DNA of 64,000 nucleotides from assembly GCF_040954645.1 (NCBI RefSeq), contig NC_092807.1, forward strand, positions 55,908,739 to 55,972,738, in the 5' to 3' direction. The translations under genes were made by a program, and so were the position numbers. The notes under the pieces are model-generated. The model made no database searches and had not been told where the DNA came from. It saw nothing but the letters and a program-made list of their open reading frames with translations. This DNA is from Diabrotica undecimpunctata. Its lineage: Eukaryota; Arthropoda; Insecta; Coleoptera; Chrysomelidae. This document shows, in pieces, positions 22,001 to 34,354 of this stretch (positions are counted from its first letter, which is position 1; every line of letters begins with the position of its first letter).

Positions 22001-23870
22001 CAAATAGGTCTTCCCGATTGTTTCTGTCAAAAAATAATAAAATTATATGAATGTAGAAAAATTTATATTTCGGTAAATGGTAACAAAATTGGTCCAAGGC
22101 TAGCGATGGATGGTTTACCTCAAGGAGGAATATTAAGCCCGTTGTTATATTTAATATACTGCTAATCTAGTAAAAAAATTAAACTCACAAGAATTTTACA
22201 ATTTGCAGGTGATATAGTCATTTCTCAAGAACCTATTAAAATAGAACATATAGTCAAATCCATTGAAGAAGGAGCCAAACATATTAAAACATGGAGTAAA
22301 TTACATGGACTAAATATCTCTGATTCCAAAACTAAATTATGTATTTTTACAAGAAAAAAAAAAACAAAATACCCAACTATATCTTGATAAACAATGTCTC
22401 CTATCAAGTGTAAAGTTATGTTAAATATTTGTGTATTACTCTTGATAGACAGCTTCTCTAGAAAGAACATCATATAGACAATATCGTTAATAAAAAACAG
22501 AAAAGGGAATAAATCTTCTTCGATTTGTGTCACACTTACGATGGGAAGCAGATCCAAATCTTTCTTTATTATAATTTAAAAATAATACAAGAGCTATAGT
22601 CGACTATGGATCAATATTATACAGTGACGTATCACAGTGACATTTAAACAAAATAGACAAAATCGTTAATAAATGCCTTAGATTGTGTATAGGAGCACTA
22701 AGAAGTACACCCATTAGTAACCTACAAGTCGAATGCTGTGAAATACCAATGGATATAAGACAAAAAAAACTTGACATCAGATTTTAAGTTAAATTCTACG
22801 AAAAAAAGTCAAGTTTAATATCCAAAATAGACCAGCTGGTCTTAGCAGTCTTAACAGAAAAAGATTGGATAAAAAATAAAACTCTAAATATAGTAGATTT
22901 CTATTCAAAAGTGACAACATATGATAAACAACTATATAATTTTAACATAAACACAAATTACAATATTGACTTTAATACTCTGGAACAAGTTCAGGTATAC
23001 TTGTTAAGGGGCTATAGTAATTTGTCTGTATCTTTAAGAAAATTAATGTTAATATCTGACAGTTCACAATTATTCAAAGATTGTTATATGCTATATACAG
23101 ATTCATCCAAAAGTATCGAAGGTGTGGGATGTGCATACTGGGATAACAATAATAAAAACAGTAAAATGTTTGAAATCAATTCCATTAGTATATACACAGC
23201 TGAATTAATAGCGATAACGAAAGTACTAAAATATTTATATAATATAAATCATTTAAAGTTTATAATTTATGGTGACAGCAAAAGTTCTTTAAGTAAAATT
23301 AGTGCCATAAATCCTAAATTTAAGGTAAATTACATTGAGTTATATATAATAAATAAAATAAAAGAACTTCAGCAACAAGCCAAAACTGTGAAGTTGGCAT
23401 GGATTAAAAGCTACTGTGGAATAACTGGAAACCAAATAGTAGATTAATTGGCAAAACACGCGGTGATACAAGGAATATTAACTCATTATCTATGTACGTC
23501 TAGAGATATAGAGTCAGACATATGTGAAAGAGCTTAAGAAAGCATGGAAATGGAAAGAAAGGTATATTAATGAGAATATAAATACAGGAAACCATTACAG
23601 AGCAATTAGAAACCATATTACGCATAAATCTTGGTTTTCTAAAATGGAGTCGACAAAGGATATGACAAAAACTATATGCAGAATAAGATTTAACCACTGT
23701 CTTACACCATCATATATATTTAAAATGAATCTAGCTGATAGTCCACAATGTACTTGTGGTCATCTACAACATAAAATATTGGACTGTTCGCTTATATACG
23801 ATAAGGTTAATAATTTTTTAATTCGCTGTATTCTTTCACTGATGTCCACCATCCCATTAATTTAAAATAT
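22001..23870 (+). pseudogene. LINE copy A: RT palm to RNase H and C-terminus
   Basis: Continuation of copy A after the nested LINE: GLPQGGILSPLLY-, the catalytic box degraded to FAGD (about 22205), then thumb pieces. RNase H is readable at 23090-23450: YTDSSKSIEGVGCA, YTAELIAI and YGDSKSSL, with a stop just after the last motif (TGNQIVD). The final part (23524-23865) shows RIRFNHCLTPSYIFKM and CTCGHLQHKILDC, the same C-terminal zinc-like signature as copy B. Decay is clearly greater than in copy B. The 3' end is about 23960. Confidence 0.75.
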
Positions 23871-23989
23871 TTATTTACATTAGAAAACAATGAGTTACTC
23901 AAATTGTAATTGTAAATATAGAGTAAGTAGATAGCTGCAGAAAAGTGTGCTGTGGAACTCGGATGACCTCATCATCTATTTTATAAATA

Positions 23990-25640
23990 AAAAACTAAAA
24001 AAGCACCTAATAGAAAAAAAATCAGAAACATATTACCAAAAAGGAAGACTATAGATTAGAGATGAATACTAGTAATAAATTTAGGATAGGATTGAATACG
24101 AAACAATGACTAATGAATAAATGAGTAAAAATTGTAAGATTGGCGAATGGATTTAGTGTCTGCAGTCATATGAACACAAACAAACAACAAAACAACAGAA
24201 TTGTTGGTAATTTTGGTAATAAAAGATAGAATACCTGCAAAGTAAAGTAGTAGCGAGGAGTGGATACAGAGAGGCGTCTATTGTATTTAGTCTATAAATA
24301 TTGTTTTTTTTTATAGTCTTACAATTGTAGAAAATGAACATCACTGGTATAAATTATCATTTTCTGTAGCAATTATTTTAAATCACGCATAATGCTTGAA
24401 TTACTTGAAGAGCAAAGAATTTAATTGCAAATTTATGCCACAAATGTGGCATATGTGGTTCTGTAACGGGATTTAATTAAACATCCAGAATTCAGATCTA
24501 AGTAACCCAATTCAGTTTAAAAATTTAAAATCCTTTTAATAATATTAATCATTGCTTATTGCTGAATGCGATTGTTTGTTTATGATATTGAAAATATCGG
24601 TTTTACTGGAACACGCTTACCAAGACGCTGACCTAGTGAAATTTGCAATGTAATCAAAAGCTTATTTAATATTGTGTACAAATTATATTAGTAAAACATG
24701 AATGCATAAATAAACGCACGTGAGTTAAATACCCGGAAAAATAACGGGAGTAGATCGTTAAGAATTAACAGTTAACAGTCGAAGTTAGTGTTGCCATCTG
24801 TCAACTGGGTACTCTCTCTATTATTGTACTTAGAGAACCAATAAAGTAGTTATGAGTATCCAGTGAGTTCGAGTTAATCAACCCCATGCAGGGGGTGAAC
24901 TACCCCTAGAATTCTACTATATGGAACTCCTGATGGAAGCAATCTAATAAACATTATATGATTATCCAACATTATCATAGTTCTTCTATGAGCTACATCA
25001 AAGTATGCATCAAATTATAATTTCTTATACTCAAAAACTCCCAGTTATAAATTTTTATATACAAATGTCCACCAATATAAGTTATAAAAAAAATAAAATT
25101 TTAAATTTCAACTTTGACCTGTGTTTTTTTCTTATTATCAACATTTTATTAATGAAACTTGATTTAAACTTGATTATTTTAAAGTGTTAGAATCTACTAA
25201 TTGTTTTTGTACAATTCGTTAAGGACCATCCTGTATAAAACAACCAAAAAATATATTTTTTTGTGATTTGTATCGATTAAATAAATTTAAAATTCTGTAT
25301 TTTCGAATACCGCTTTTTGTACATTCTGTAAATACAGTAATAAACACTTAATCCAGAGTTGTACGTGATTTTCATTTCATAGTAGGGAGCATTGGTAAAG
25401 TTATGGCTGCATAATATTAATCCAAAAAAGAGCCAAGGAAGTGGAAGACTACGTGATATAAAGTTGCTGAAATCCTGTTATAAACGGTTGTTCGAAAGGG
25501 CCGTTAATCGACAACTTGTTGGAAAAGGGATACAGGTATTTTGTATTTGATAAAGAGGCGGAAAAGATCGGATATACTGATTGGTTTTAAATTTTACCTT
25601 AATCTATAAATTATCGGTTTTGAATAGGTAAAAGAAATAA
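23990..25640. other. No gene seen
   Basis: About 1.6 kb of AT-rich sequence with no supported coding, RNA or repeat feature. Confidence 0.55.
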
Positions 25641-25643
25641 GAA

Positions 25644-25703
25644 TAAGACTTACAATCAATAATTCTTTGCATACTACAATTTGCTATGCATCATCAGGTC
25701 TTA
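25644..25703 (-). other. Degenerate hammerhead-ribozyme-like motif
   Basis: On the minus strand CTGATGA (25697-25691) is followed directly by a 6-bp stem II (TGCATA with TATGCA). The outer sequences TAAGAC and GTCTTA (25698-25703 and 25644-25649) could form a 6-bp stem I. The conserved GAAA after stem II reads AAGA, so the catalytic core is not intact. Seen directly: the pairing. Inferred: that it is a relic of a hammerhead such as those in Penelope-like elements. Confidence 0.35.
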
Positions 25704-25910
25704 CGGTACATGGTAAATTAAATTCTGAAATTACAAAAACATGTATTAGGGTGCTGTCCAGTAAAGAAATACAGCAATTATGCCAATATTATACAGGGTG
25801 AGTCATAACTATTGGGACATAGACTAAGGACAAGTTATTTGGACCAAAATATGGCTATTGGGCCAAATATGCCTTTAATAAAATATTGCTAAGAAAAAAG
25901 ATACAGGGTG

Positions 25911-26029
25911 TTAAGGTTAATTTTTGTTTTTCGTTTTTTGCAAATAGTTTCTCTGTATATTTATAAATTGCTATCAAAATTGACACAGAGGCATAATCTT
26001 AGACAAGAAATAGTATTTTATTTACAATT
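25911..26029 (+). repeat. Left long TIR
   Basis: Pairs with 27574-27690. It contains CTCTGTATATTTATAAATTG and GACAAGAAATAGTATTTTAT, both found inverted at the right end. Confidence 0.85.
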
Positions 26030-26394
26030 TTACGTTTTGTCATAGAGGGCGCCACGTGAATCATTCCTAATGATCAAATTGAGTTTAAACTTTTTCTGAT
26101 GAAACTTTTTAGTAATTTTTATTAGAAAATATGACGTAAACATTATTTTTACGTAAAATTGGTAATCTTGTTTAAACATGATAATTTCAACCGTTTTCGA
26201 TAAAAACGCAGTCGAACTGCTTAGAGTCTTAAAAAAGGATTTCAAATATTATTTCATTTATGAAAACTATGCTTGACTCTGTCAGATAATTGTTGTTGGT
26301 AAATGTCATTTGTTCAGAGTAAATTATTTTTGATGTGACAGTGTAGTGTAATGTTGCATTTTTTAAAAGTAGTGATTACTTTTTTTGATTGAAA

Positions 26395-27464
26395 TGCCTC
26401 GTCACAATCATTTTACTAATGAAGAAATGCGAGATATGATTTGCGTATACGCACAAGAAAATTTTTGCAGTCGCTCGGCAGCCAGAAGGTATGGAACGCA
26501 AACAGAAGGCAACCAAATCATAAAACTTTCGCAAGATTATATCGTAGTTTAGATGAAACTGGGTCATTTCACACTAAAAATCGGGGTGGTCGACCGAAAC
26601 AAATCACACCTAATCAAGAAGATGAACTTCTGGTTCGAGTAGATGAAAATCCTGAAATAAGTTCACGTCATCTATCAGCAGCAACAGGAGTAAGTCAGTC
26701 GTCTATTGTTAGAATTCTAAAAAAAGAGAACCTCCATCCTTATCACTTCACTCCTGTTCAAAATTTACTTCCAACAGATCTTCCACGACGGTTACAGTTT
26801 TGCCAACGTATTCTGAATAAACATCGCAATGACATACACTTTATTAAGAATATTATGTTCACCGACGAAGCAACTTTTACCAGACGAGGGGTTTTTAATT
26901 GGCGAAATAGTCATTATTGGGAAGAAGAAAACCCGCATGCTATTAAAGCTAGACATTTTCAGCATGAGTTTAAATTGAATATTTGGTGTGGCATTATAGG
27001 CGACCAACTACTAGGGCCTTATGTTCTTCCTCCGAATTTAAATGGAGATTCTTATTTATTATTTTTGGAAAATACTCTTAGTGATATTTTAGATGATCTG
27101 TCACTGGATGTAAGAACAAAAATGTGGTTTATGCACGATGTAGCTCCACCTCATTTTTGATTAGCTGTTAGAAATCATCTTAATGACGTGTTTCCTTAAC
27201 GATGGATTGGCAGAGGCAGTGATTTTCAATGCCCACCAAGAAGTCCTGAGTACAACCCGCTAGATTTTTATTTTTGGGAACATATGAAGTACTTAGTTTA
27301 TGCCAATGAAATGAATACACGAGACGAACTTTGAAGATACATTCAAAATGCAGCTAATCTTATAAGGGGACAGAATAATATTTTTTTACGTTCGAAAATC
27401 CTTTATAAAAAGAATTAGAAAAGGCATAGAAATCGGAGGAGACCATGTAGAACATTTGGTTTGA
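26395..27464 (+). pseudogene. Tc1/mariner transposase, decayed
   Basis: Starts at 26395 (MPRHNHFTNEEMRDMI), a helix-turn-helix N-terminus; the frame shifts near 26495 and then runs open to 27160. It has a second HTH with GGRPKQITPNQED and SRHLSAATGVSQSSIVRIL, the first catalytic Asp in MFTDEATFTRRG, WCGIIGDQLLGPYVLP, the second Asp in WFMHDVAPPHF (about 27137), and the third in PPRSPEYNPLDFYFWEHM (about 27268). Three in-frame stops (27158, about 27197 and 27331) and a late frameshift precede the terminal GDHVEHLV. All three catalytic Asp codons persist. Confidence 0.82.
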
Positions 27465-27573
27465 GTTTTTGTGAGTTCTTTTAAGTTAAAGTGTGTTTAG
27501 TTTTGATTTATCGTCAAAACGGAAACCTTACGTTAGTTGCAACTTTGTTTATTAGTTTGGTATTTGATAGTGG

Positions 27574-27690
27574 AATTGTAAATAAAATACTATTTCTTGT
27601 CTAAGATTATGCCTCTGTGCAAATTTTGATAGCAATTTATAAATATACAGGGAAACTATTAGCAAAAAAACGAAAAACAAAAATTAACTT
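27574..27690 (-). repeat. Right long TIR
   Basis: Inverted partner of 25911-26029. Similarity fades after AAAAATTAAC near 27688. Confidence 0.85.
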
Positions 27691-28239
27691 GTTTAAAACT
27701 TATTTACATTTATTTAATAGGTATATTTTGGAAATGTGTGTTAATTTATTGAATTATTTATTAAAAACAGACAACTATATGATAATAAATAAAGGTAGAT
27801 GTATAATTTGTGGGTATGCAATAACATTAACAAATACTTATTTGTTAGTCTGAGGACAACTTCAGATGGCATCCTACAACGTCCGGTGGTTAAGATATGC
27901 CAGCTACCTATTTATTAACAACTATCTTTTTTTTTCATTTCTATTATTATTATATTAATAGTTTAGTGTTCGTTTTTTATCCTTATCATTGTAATTGTTT
28001 TTACAAACATTCGTTTTTTGGGGCGGAGAATATTTGGGAAAGTATTCAAGACTGATTTAAATATTTTATTTTTATTATTCACAATATGACCTTATTTAGT
28101 TTTAAATCTTTTATTTAATTATAATATATTATCTAATTATAATATGGCTTTAGCTCCACATCTTTTAAATTCTCGAACTCAATTTGGCTGATTAATTAGT
28201 GACAAATTCTGAGAATTCAGTTGTCTGAAAAACAACATG
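27691..28239. other. No gene seen
   Basis: About 550 AT-rich bases between the Tc1/mariner element and a piggyBac relic. No feature supported. Confidence 0.5.
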
Positions 28240-29003
28240 TTTTTGGGAAACATTTATCAACCCAAAAGAATTATTGGAAGATAAAGTTTCTATGATTGGG
28301 ACCACGAAAAAAAAATAAACTGGAAATACCGCAACACTTTTTGCCTCATAGAAGAAGGCCTATGAAATCTTTATTGTTTGAATTTCAAAATAATGTAGGA
28401 TTGCCTTCCTATGCACTAAAAACACATTAAGCTGTCTTAGTGATCTCAACAATGCACGAGGATGAAGTTATATAATCATTGTCCAGTACACCTGATATCC
28501 TCTTTGAACATAACACCACTAAAGTTGGATTTGATATACCAAAGATAGAGTTGATATCATTGATAAAATATGAAATGCATACTTAGTATTAAGACGAACA
28601 AGAAGGTAGCCGTTGGATATTTTCTTCCAACTTATTAACTTCGTTAAATTCAATAAAAAACTGATTTATAATGCAAGTCATGTCGATGTAGCTTACAAGC
28701 ACAAAAGAAAATATCTGAAGGATCTCTCCTTAGATTTGATGAAGCCATACCTCTTTTAACGCGCCAGTATTATATTGTACTTGTATGATATAAAATATTT
28801 TCTGACAAAATACAAAAATCAGCAGAAGGTAATAAGGAGCCACCTACAAAGATACGAGCGAGGTGTTTCGTTTGCGGTAGGAAAAAAATCGAATAACAAC
28901 GATCGTCTGAGGAAGTTGCAATTGGTCAGTTTGCAAACAACATACAACAGTAGTTGTTACATGTGATTTCTGCAAAAATAATGAAGCAAACAGTAAATAA
29001 AAC
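28240..29003 (+). pseudogene. piggyBac transposase relic, C-terminal half
   Basis: Pieces in several frames follow the order of a piggyBac transposase: KELLEDKVSMIGT, IPQHFLPHRRRP, FEFQNNV, STMHEDEV (cf. HHD or HED forms), a degraded NNTTKxGxD segment with the third-Asp region (about 28510), RWIFS, and a KDLSLDLMKPYL segment. The Cys-rich tail has RCFVCGRKK near 28860 and VTCDFCKNNEANSK near 28960-29003. No TTAA-flanked TIRs were found. It is a different, older family than 9707-12088. Confidence 0.65.
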
Positions 29004-30736
29004 AAACGAACCATACACAGTTTTAATTTTAAGGTGTTTTTGTACAAGAAGTAGACAAATCCAGAAATATTTTTTCTCATAAATAAATAATTTTTAAATT
29101 ATGTGGTATCGTTTATTATATAGCTTAAAGGTGTACCTTGTTCACTTAAAAAAATCACAAGTGTTAGTTGTTAAAAATCCAGATGTGGGAATCATTTAAA
29201 AACTTTAAACACCTATAACTCAGAAACATAAAAATGTGACTTCGCCACTTTTTGCACTGACCCCTTCAATTAAAGTTTTGTAATTTAATCACCATAAAAT
29301 GTAAAGTAAATTGTATACAATAGGTAATATTCAATCTCATGATCATATATTAGATCACGCAGATATCTAAAATATTACTTATTAATAGACATAATATCTT
29401 AAAAACAAGGTCAAAGTTCGTAAAAATTCAACAAAGGAAAACTAATAATTATGATAAAAGGTAGAAGATTAGGAATATGGCAATGTACACGTACAGGCCT
29501 AAAATTGCTACAAATTCTGAATAAGCTTAACACAATAAAAAAAAAACCAACAATATCGGAAAATTAAGTTTGTCTACTTTTTTGTTATTATACTCAGTAA
29601 TCTTCTAAATAACAATTTAAAATCTTTATAGTGGCTGGTGAGCTACAACACTCTATGAAATATTAGACCATTTAACGCTGGGTTTTATAATTTACAGCTT
29701 AATTATACTTTCAAATTATGTGTAAAATTAAGTGTTACTGTAAATTATTATAGTTAAATTACGCAGAGATGTATGGTCTATGTGCTAGCAAACCAGTTTT
29801 ATGCTAAATTAAACCTGTTGGAAATCAGACAGACATATTCAGCTTTTGGTTAACGTTGTATATAGGTTACATTGACTACAGTAGAGCATAAATGTACACG
29901 GAGTTATGCATGTATATATTAAATACCATTGAGACAATCGTTTGAGACCACATGCGAGTAGAATTGTTATTAATCTCAAGTAGACAAGAGAAAATATAAT
30001 ACACCTATCAGTAAGGGACATGCACGAATTAATATTTAAATTGTGAGTTATAGAAATATAAGCAAAATAATACCGCAAGCTTTTTTTATCTTAGATATTT
30101 AATTTTTTACTAGGTAAAGTTAAAATATTATTTTGAAAACATTTTTTTTATTGATACGCTGCATGTTTACAATCTACTCTATACACAGAGTAATAAACAA
30201 ATAGTCTGTAAGTAAATTAAGGTGAGTTAGGAACCGTCCAGTGACGGTTCTCTAAGTATTATTGCGGTAGGTTTTCTGGCCATACTCTTTTCATTCTTTT
30301 TTTGGGCAAGTGTTTGGGTCAATAAATTATTTATAAATTCGTTGTTGTGATCAGTGGTGCAATTTTTATATTTTATTAAATGATTATTTTTTACGTCATT
30401 GTCAAGTGTCTAGTTAGATACATACCATGGAGCTTTACTGATCATATGGAGTATTTTGGATTAGAACGTTTGGAGATTCTTCGTATTTGAAGGTTTACTG
30501 CAGCCCCATAGTTTCAGAAGCAATTATTTTCAGGAGATAACTAACACCTTTTGTTAAATAGCCGGTTTAGATGTAGTTGTTTTCGTTTAGTTTTAATTTG
30601 ACTTCTTCATGTGAGTTTTTCATCCAGATGCAATCCCAAACATTTATTAACTGGTTTTATGGGAATCAGACTATTATTATTAGAAAAGTGTAGACATGCA
30701 GATTTTCTTGTTGTAATACTAATTTGTACTGATTTG
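29004..30736. other. No gene seen
   Basis: About 1.7 kb with no supported gene, RNA or repeat. Short open frames (e.g. 29839-30078 minus) show no family signature. Confidence 0.5.
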
Positions 30737-31279
30737 GTGATTGGCAGTGACCTGTGGTGTAGGCAACCAAACATATACTTATTTATATTCCCACTAAAAA
30801 ATTAATTTAAAACGAAGTAGCCGCTATTAGTACTTTATTGTTTAAAATTCCTTATATTTGAAAAATTAAAGGATGTATATTGACGAAGAGTTTAATTTAA
30901 CTCCACCAGAATTTAACTTCTTCTATCACAGACTTTACAGAGGTCCAAGAAGACTTAATATAAATTTGTCACAATGCTATACAGCAGATAATCATTTATC
31001 AATATCTTCCTTTAATTTCAGTAATTGTACCATTTCGAATATTAATGTTTACTATAATAAAACTACCACTAAGGAAACTATGAATAAAGTCAATGAAAGC
31101 TGAAAAAATTGTTGTTTATCGTTAAGTAAATAAATATTTAAACTAAGATAATAAAAGTTTTGTAACGAACTCGTGAATTAAAATGGCGATCAACAATCTC
31201 AAACATTAACGCGTGAGCGAAGTGAGCGAATATCTCAATTGTTAATCGCCCTTATTAATACACTTGTTGGTTAAATAAC
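30737..31279 (+). repeat. Hairpin-cored repeat, copy 1
   Basis: Shares GTGATTGGCAG and the following 100 bases, and later GTTTTGTAACGAACTCGTG to TTGGTTAAATAAC, with 60603-60916. The core is an inverted repeat: GCGATCAACAAT (31186-31197) against ATTGTTAATCGC (31238-31249), enclosing a 40-base loop. Relative to copy 2 it has an extra segment of about 260 bp (30840-31105) and lacks a 29-bp one. Probably a non-autonomous foldback element; family unknown to me. Confidence 0.75.
30873..31103 (+). CDS. Small unassigned open frame in hairpin repeat
   Basis: A 76-codon frame beginning MYIDEEFNLTPPEF and ending in an Asn/Lys-rich tail. It lies wholly inside the segment that copy 1 of the hairpin repeat has and copy 2 lacks. 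No family was recognised, no signal or membrane segment is evident, and the AT-rich context makes chance openness likely. Listed only because it coincides with the copy-specific segment. Confidence 0.15.
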   Translation: MYIDEEFNLTPPEFNFFYHRLYRGPRRLNINLSQCYTADNHLSISSFNFSNCTISNINVYYNKTTTKETMNKVNES

Positions 31280-31449
31280 AATTTCATTATTGTCCTAAAT
31301 ATTTATAATAAAATGACATTTAATTTGTGTTCAGTAATAATAGTCGATTATAAAAAAATTCGAAATATCCCCCTATGATGTTACCTATATTAGAAAATCT
31401 TAAAATGTTTAAACAACTCTTTTCCTAAAAAGTACTAATAACTGGGTGG

Positions 31450-32830
31450 TTTACCCTAATAGAAGCCTTTCTTATCCTTTGTACATAATTGGAGAAAGGC
31501 TTATAGAACGATATAAATTTGCTTGCGTTGCGGGCGTACCAGGTTTCGGAATTTTAATATCTTGAGCAAATTTTCAGTGTCTTGGAAAGTAGTGGAGACG
31601 TAATATGCTGTTATATATTACTATTATTAACACCATTGCGTTCCTTGGTAGCTTTCTAAGTGATTTTCCTAATGTCTAATCATAGTCAGAAGATTCCTTA
31701 GGATTTAGCATTTTTATTTATTGTCAAACTTATGTCGGAGTAAATGTTGGCATAGGAAAAGATAGTTGACAAGGGGCTTCGAGATACCTTCTTTTATCAT
31801 CATCTTTATAGTTATTAGTATCTGGTACTGAAGATACAGTGGCAAGATGCTCTGCAGATAATGTGGTTTTTTTCTGCGTTTTTGCGAAACCAGGTCATAT
31901 CTGTTTTTTTTAAAGGTCAATTTGTTATTGTCGGTCATTTACATTTTTTGTAGCTTTTTATAAATAGTGGTCTTCATGTCAGACGTTCGAAACATAAATC
32001 TAAAGAAGTAGTGCTCTATTTATTATATGACTTATTCTGTCAAAGCACGTTGTTTTTAATGGATTTCTAGTTTGTTGCCATATGTATCGAGCTCTTTTTT
32101 TTCTGATACAAGTTCTCTTATATGGAGGGGGATATTATATTTTTCTTGCACACTTCTTTATCACTTTGGTGTTGTTTGCCATTCTGCTGTTTGTAAAACT
32201 GTTGTTAAATAGTCTACTGATTTCTCTCCATCTTGGTTTCCTTTTATCCTAATATCTAGTCTAATCTTTGTATTTTTTACAGAATTTTCAAAAAATCCCA
32301 GTTTGTTTCTTCAGTTGTCAGTTTGAATAGTGGTGTTCTCCATATTATGTGTGTGCATAAAGTTATTATTGTTATGCTGTTTTCTGATGTTTAATCGAAA
32401 TTTGACTGTATTACACTATGGATGTCAGCTATCTCTTTTTTTTTACAACAAAATCTACCAAATCTAGGATTTTGTTGGGGTCCCTAGGCTAGTATGTGAG
32501 TTGTCTTTTTGACAAGTATCTCAAGATATTTTGTTAAATAGTATTAAATAATGCCCGATCTTTAGGCGTGATGTGGTGTGTTTGGGATTTCAGTCTCCTG
32601 CTACTATAAATTTGGATCCAAGAGTTTGTATAAAATCATGATGCTCTTTGCTTGACAAAATGTAATAAAATGTAAGTCTAAATGGGTTGTAGATTAATGC
32701 TCTACACTAAGAGAGGTATTTGTTTCGATTAATGATTACTGCTTGGATTTTTTCCCTAATATACAGTTGGACTACACATTATTTAATTTTTTATGTATTA
32801 ATAACGGCAGAGACTGCATGTGATGCTCAG
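31450..32830 (-). pseudogene. Jockey-type LINE: endonuclease to RT, decayed
   Basis: Minus strand from about 32830. The endonuclease has IIINRNKYLS, SKFIVAGD-NPKHTTSRLK and LGTPTKS. The endonuclease-RT linker has LDIRIKGNQDGEKSVDYL, LQTAEWQTTP and IRELVSEKKE. At 31990-31850 a YKKLQKM segment and LKKNRYDLVSQKRR match the WKATKKL...PLRKxxGTWARSDxEKA region. RT starts with ILNPKESSDYD, LRKLPRNAMVLI, YNSILRLHYFPRH, IKIPKPGT and a YRSISLSPIM segment near 31450. It stops before the catalytic YxDD. Multiple stops and frameshifts. Confidence 0.75.
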
Positions 32831-33252
32831 TCTGGTTGGTTTGCATAATACATATAATAGTAAGGTATCTTAATAACTGATCTTTGTGTGGCATAGCTTT
32901 CAGATATAAATAAAATAACTACATTATTCATTTTGAAAAATTGTGATCTCCCTAATGGTTTGAAATTCGTAAAGCCTTGAAAGCTATTTTGTTATTTTGG
33001 TAATGACTGTAGTTAACATTACTGTAATTAATATCATGCTATTTTAAATTAAGAGTTGAGTGAACATATTTTGAGTTCATTTAGGATGATAGTTTGATAG
33101 TTTTTATTTTAGCTGGCTATAAGATATGCTTAGTTAATTCTTGCTCCTGTTCTTCCGTAAAGATGAGCTTTAGAGTGAATTTAGATATTGATCTCCGATT
33201 CATCCTTATTACGTATCAAAGAGCCGCCTATGAGATATTGAAAAGCTTTGTC

Positions 33253-34342
33253 TTTCTTCTTCTTCAGTGCCTTATCCGGTCCGGATGTTGGCGATCATCA
33301 ATGCTATCATGGTTTTGTTGACTGCTCTGCGAAACAGCTCCGCTGAGGTCATTCCAAACCATTGTCGGAGATTTTTCAACCACGAGGTACGACGGTGTCC
33401 CGGTCCTCTTCTGCTAAATACTTTACCCTGCATAACGAGTTGAAGAATTCGATATTTTTCTTCATTCCGCATCACGTGGCCGAGGTTCTCAAGCTTACGT
33501 TGTTTAATTAAATTAAGCACTTCTTTTTCTTTTCTCATGCGCTGTAGGACCTCAACATTGGTGACATGGTCCACATAAGATATTTTTAGTATCCTTCTGT
33601 ATATCCACATCTCGAAGGCTTCGATTCGTTTTTCAGTGGTTTGCGTCAGTTTCCAGGCTCCAACTCCATATAGTAACACTGGAAGAACGTAGCACCTCAC
33701 TATCCGCATCTTGGTTCCCAAACTGAGATCACTGCAGCACAACAAGGATTTCAACTTAATAAATGTAGACCGTGCCATTTCAATTCTGGATCTAATCTCT
33801 TAAACGTAGTCCCATTGTACGTTGAGGGTAGTTCCGAGGTAAGTGAATCTGTCAAGTCTCTGGATCTCTTCACTACCTTCCATTAGTGCCCCGGGATCTA
33901 AATTTGTACGGCTAACAACCATAAATTTAGTTTTCTTAATATTAAGGTTCAGTCCGTATGTTACGCTCACAGTTCGCACTCGGTCTAGTAAGGCCTGCAG
34001 ATCGTTTAGGCTGGTTGCTAGTAACACAGTGTCATCGGCGTAGCGGATATTATTGATGTATTCACCGTTCACTCGGATTCCCATGTCTAGGTTTATGAGG
34101 GCTTCATTAAAAATCTCCTCAGAGTATATATTGAAAAGAGTCGGCGATAGCACACATCCTTGCCTTACTCCTCGCATGATCTTCACTTGGTCGGTCAGCT
34201 GGTCTTCGACCTTGACTTAAGCACGCTGGTTCCAGTATAAATTAATGATGATCCGAATGTCCTTCTCAACCAATCCTACTCTTTGTAGTGCGGTGACCAT
34301 CTTCTGGTGCTGACAACGGTCAAATGCCTTGGCGTAGTCAAT
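33253..34342 (-). mobile_element. 5'-truncated RTE-like LINE, minus strand
   Basis: 1090 bp flanked by AAAAGCTTTGTC at 33241-33252 and 34343-34354, a 12-bp target duplication. The 3' end is a (GAA)n tail (33253-33267 on the + strand as TTC), identical in kind to that of 7411-8265. It starts inside RT at IDYAKAFD. It is a second, diverged member of the same LINE family as 7411-8265, 5598-6035 and 50235-50475. Confidence 0.85.
33272..34342 (-). pseudogene. RTE-like LINE RT, two frames
   Basis: Minus strand. IDYAKAFDRCQHQKM, then a stop near 34215, then GVRQGCVLSPTLFNIYSE, INNIRYADDTVLLA (catalytic YADD near 34040), LNLNIKKTKFMV and FTYLGTTLNVQW. A frame break near 33790 leads into FIKLKSLLCCSDLSL, RCYVLPVLLYGVGAW, FEMWIYRRILKISY, KLENLGHVMRN and a final IALMIANIRTG. 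Little damage overall, but the 5' half is missing. Confidence 0.82.
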
Positions 34343-34354
34343 AAAAGCTTTGTC

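Larger units (their letters stand above)
25911..27690 (+). mobile_element. Tc1/mariner element with TIRs of about 117 bp
   Basis: Inverted repeats 25911-26029 and 27574-27690 pair over about 117 bases with few differences. They share TCTAAGATTATGCCTCTGTG and the sequences around it, and enclose a Tc1/mariner transposase relic. The left end is preceded by ATACAGGGTG (25901-25910), a common start of such elements; the right end lacks it, so the true outer boundary is unsure. Long TIRs distinguish this family from elements with simple ends of about 28 bp. Confidence 0.8.
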
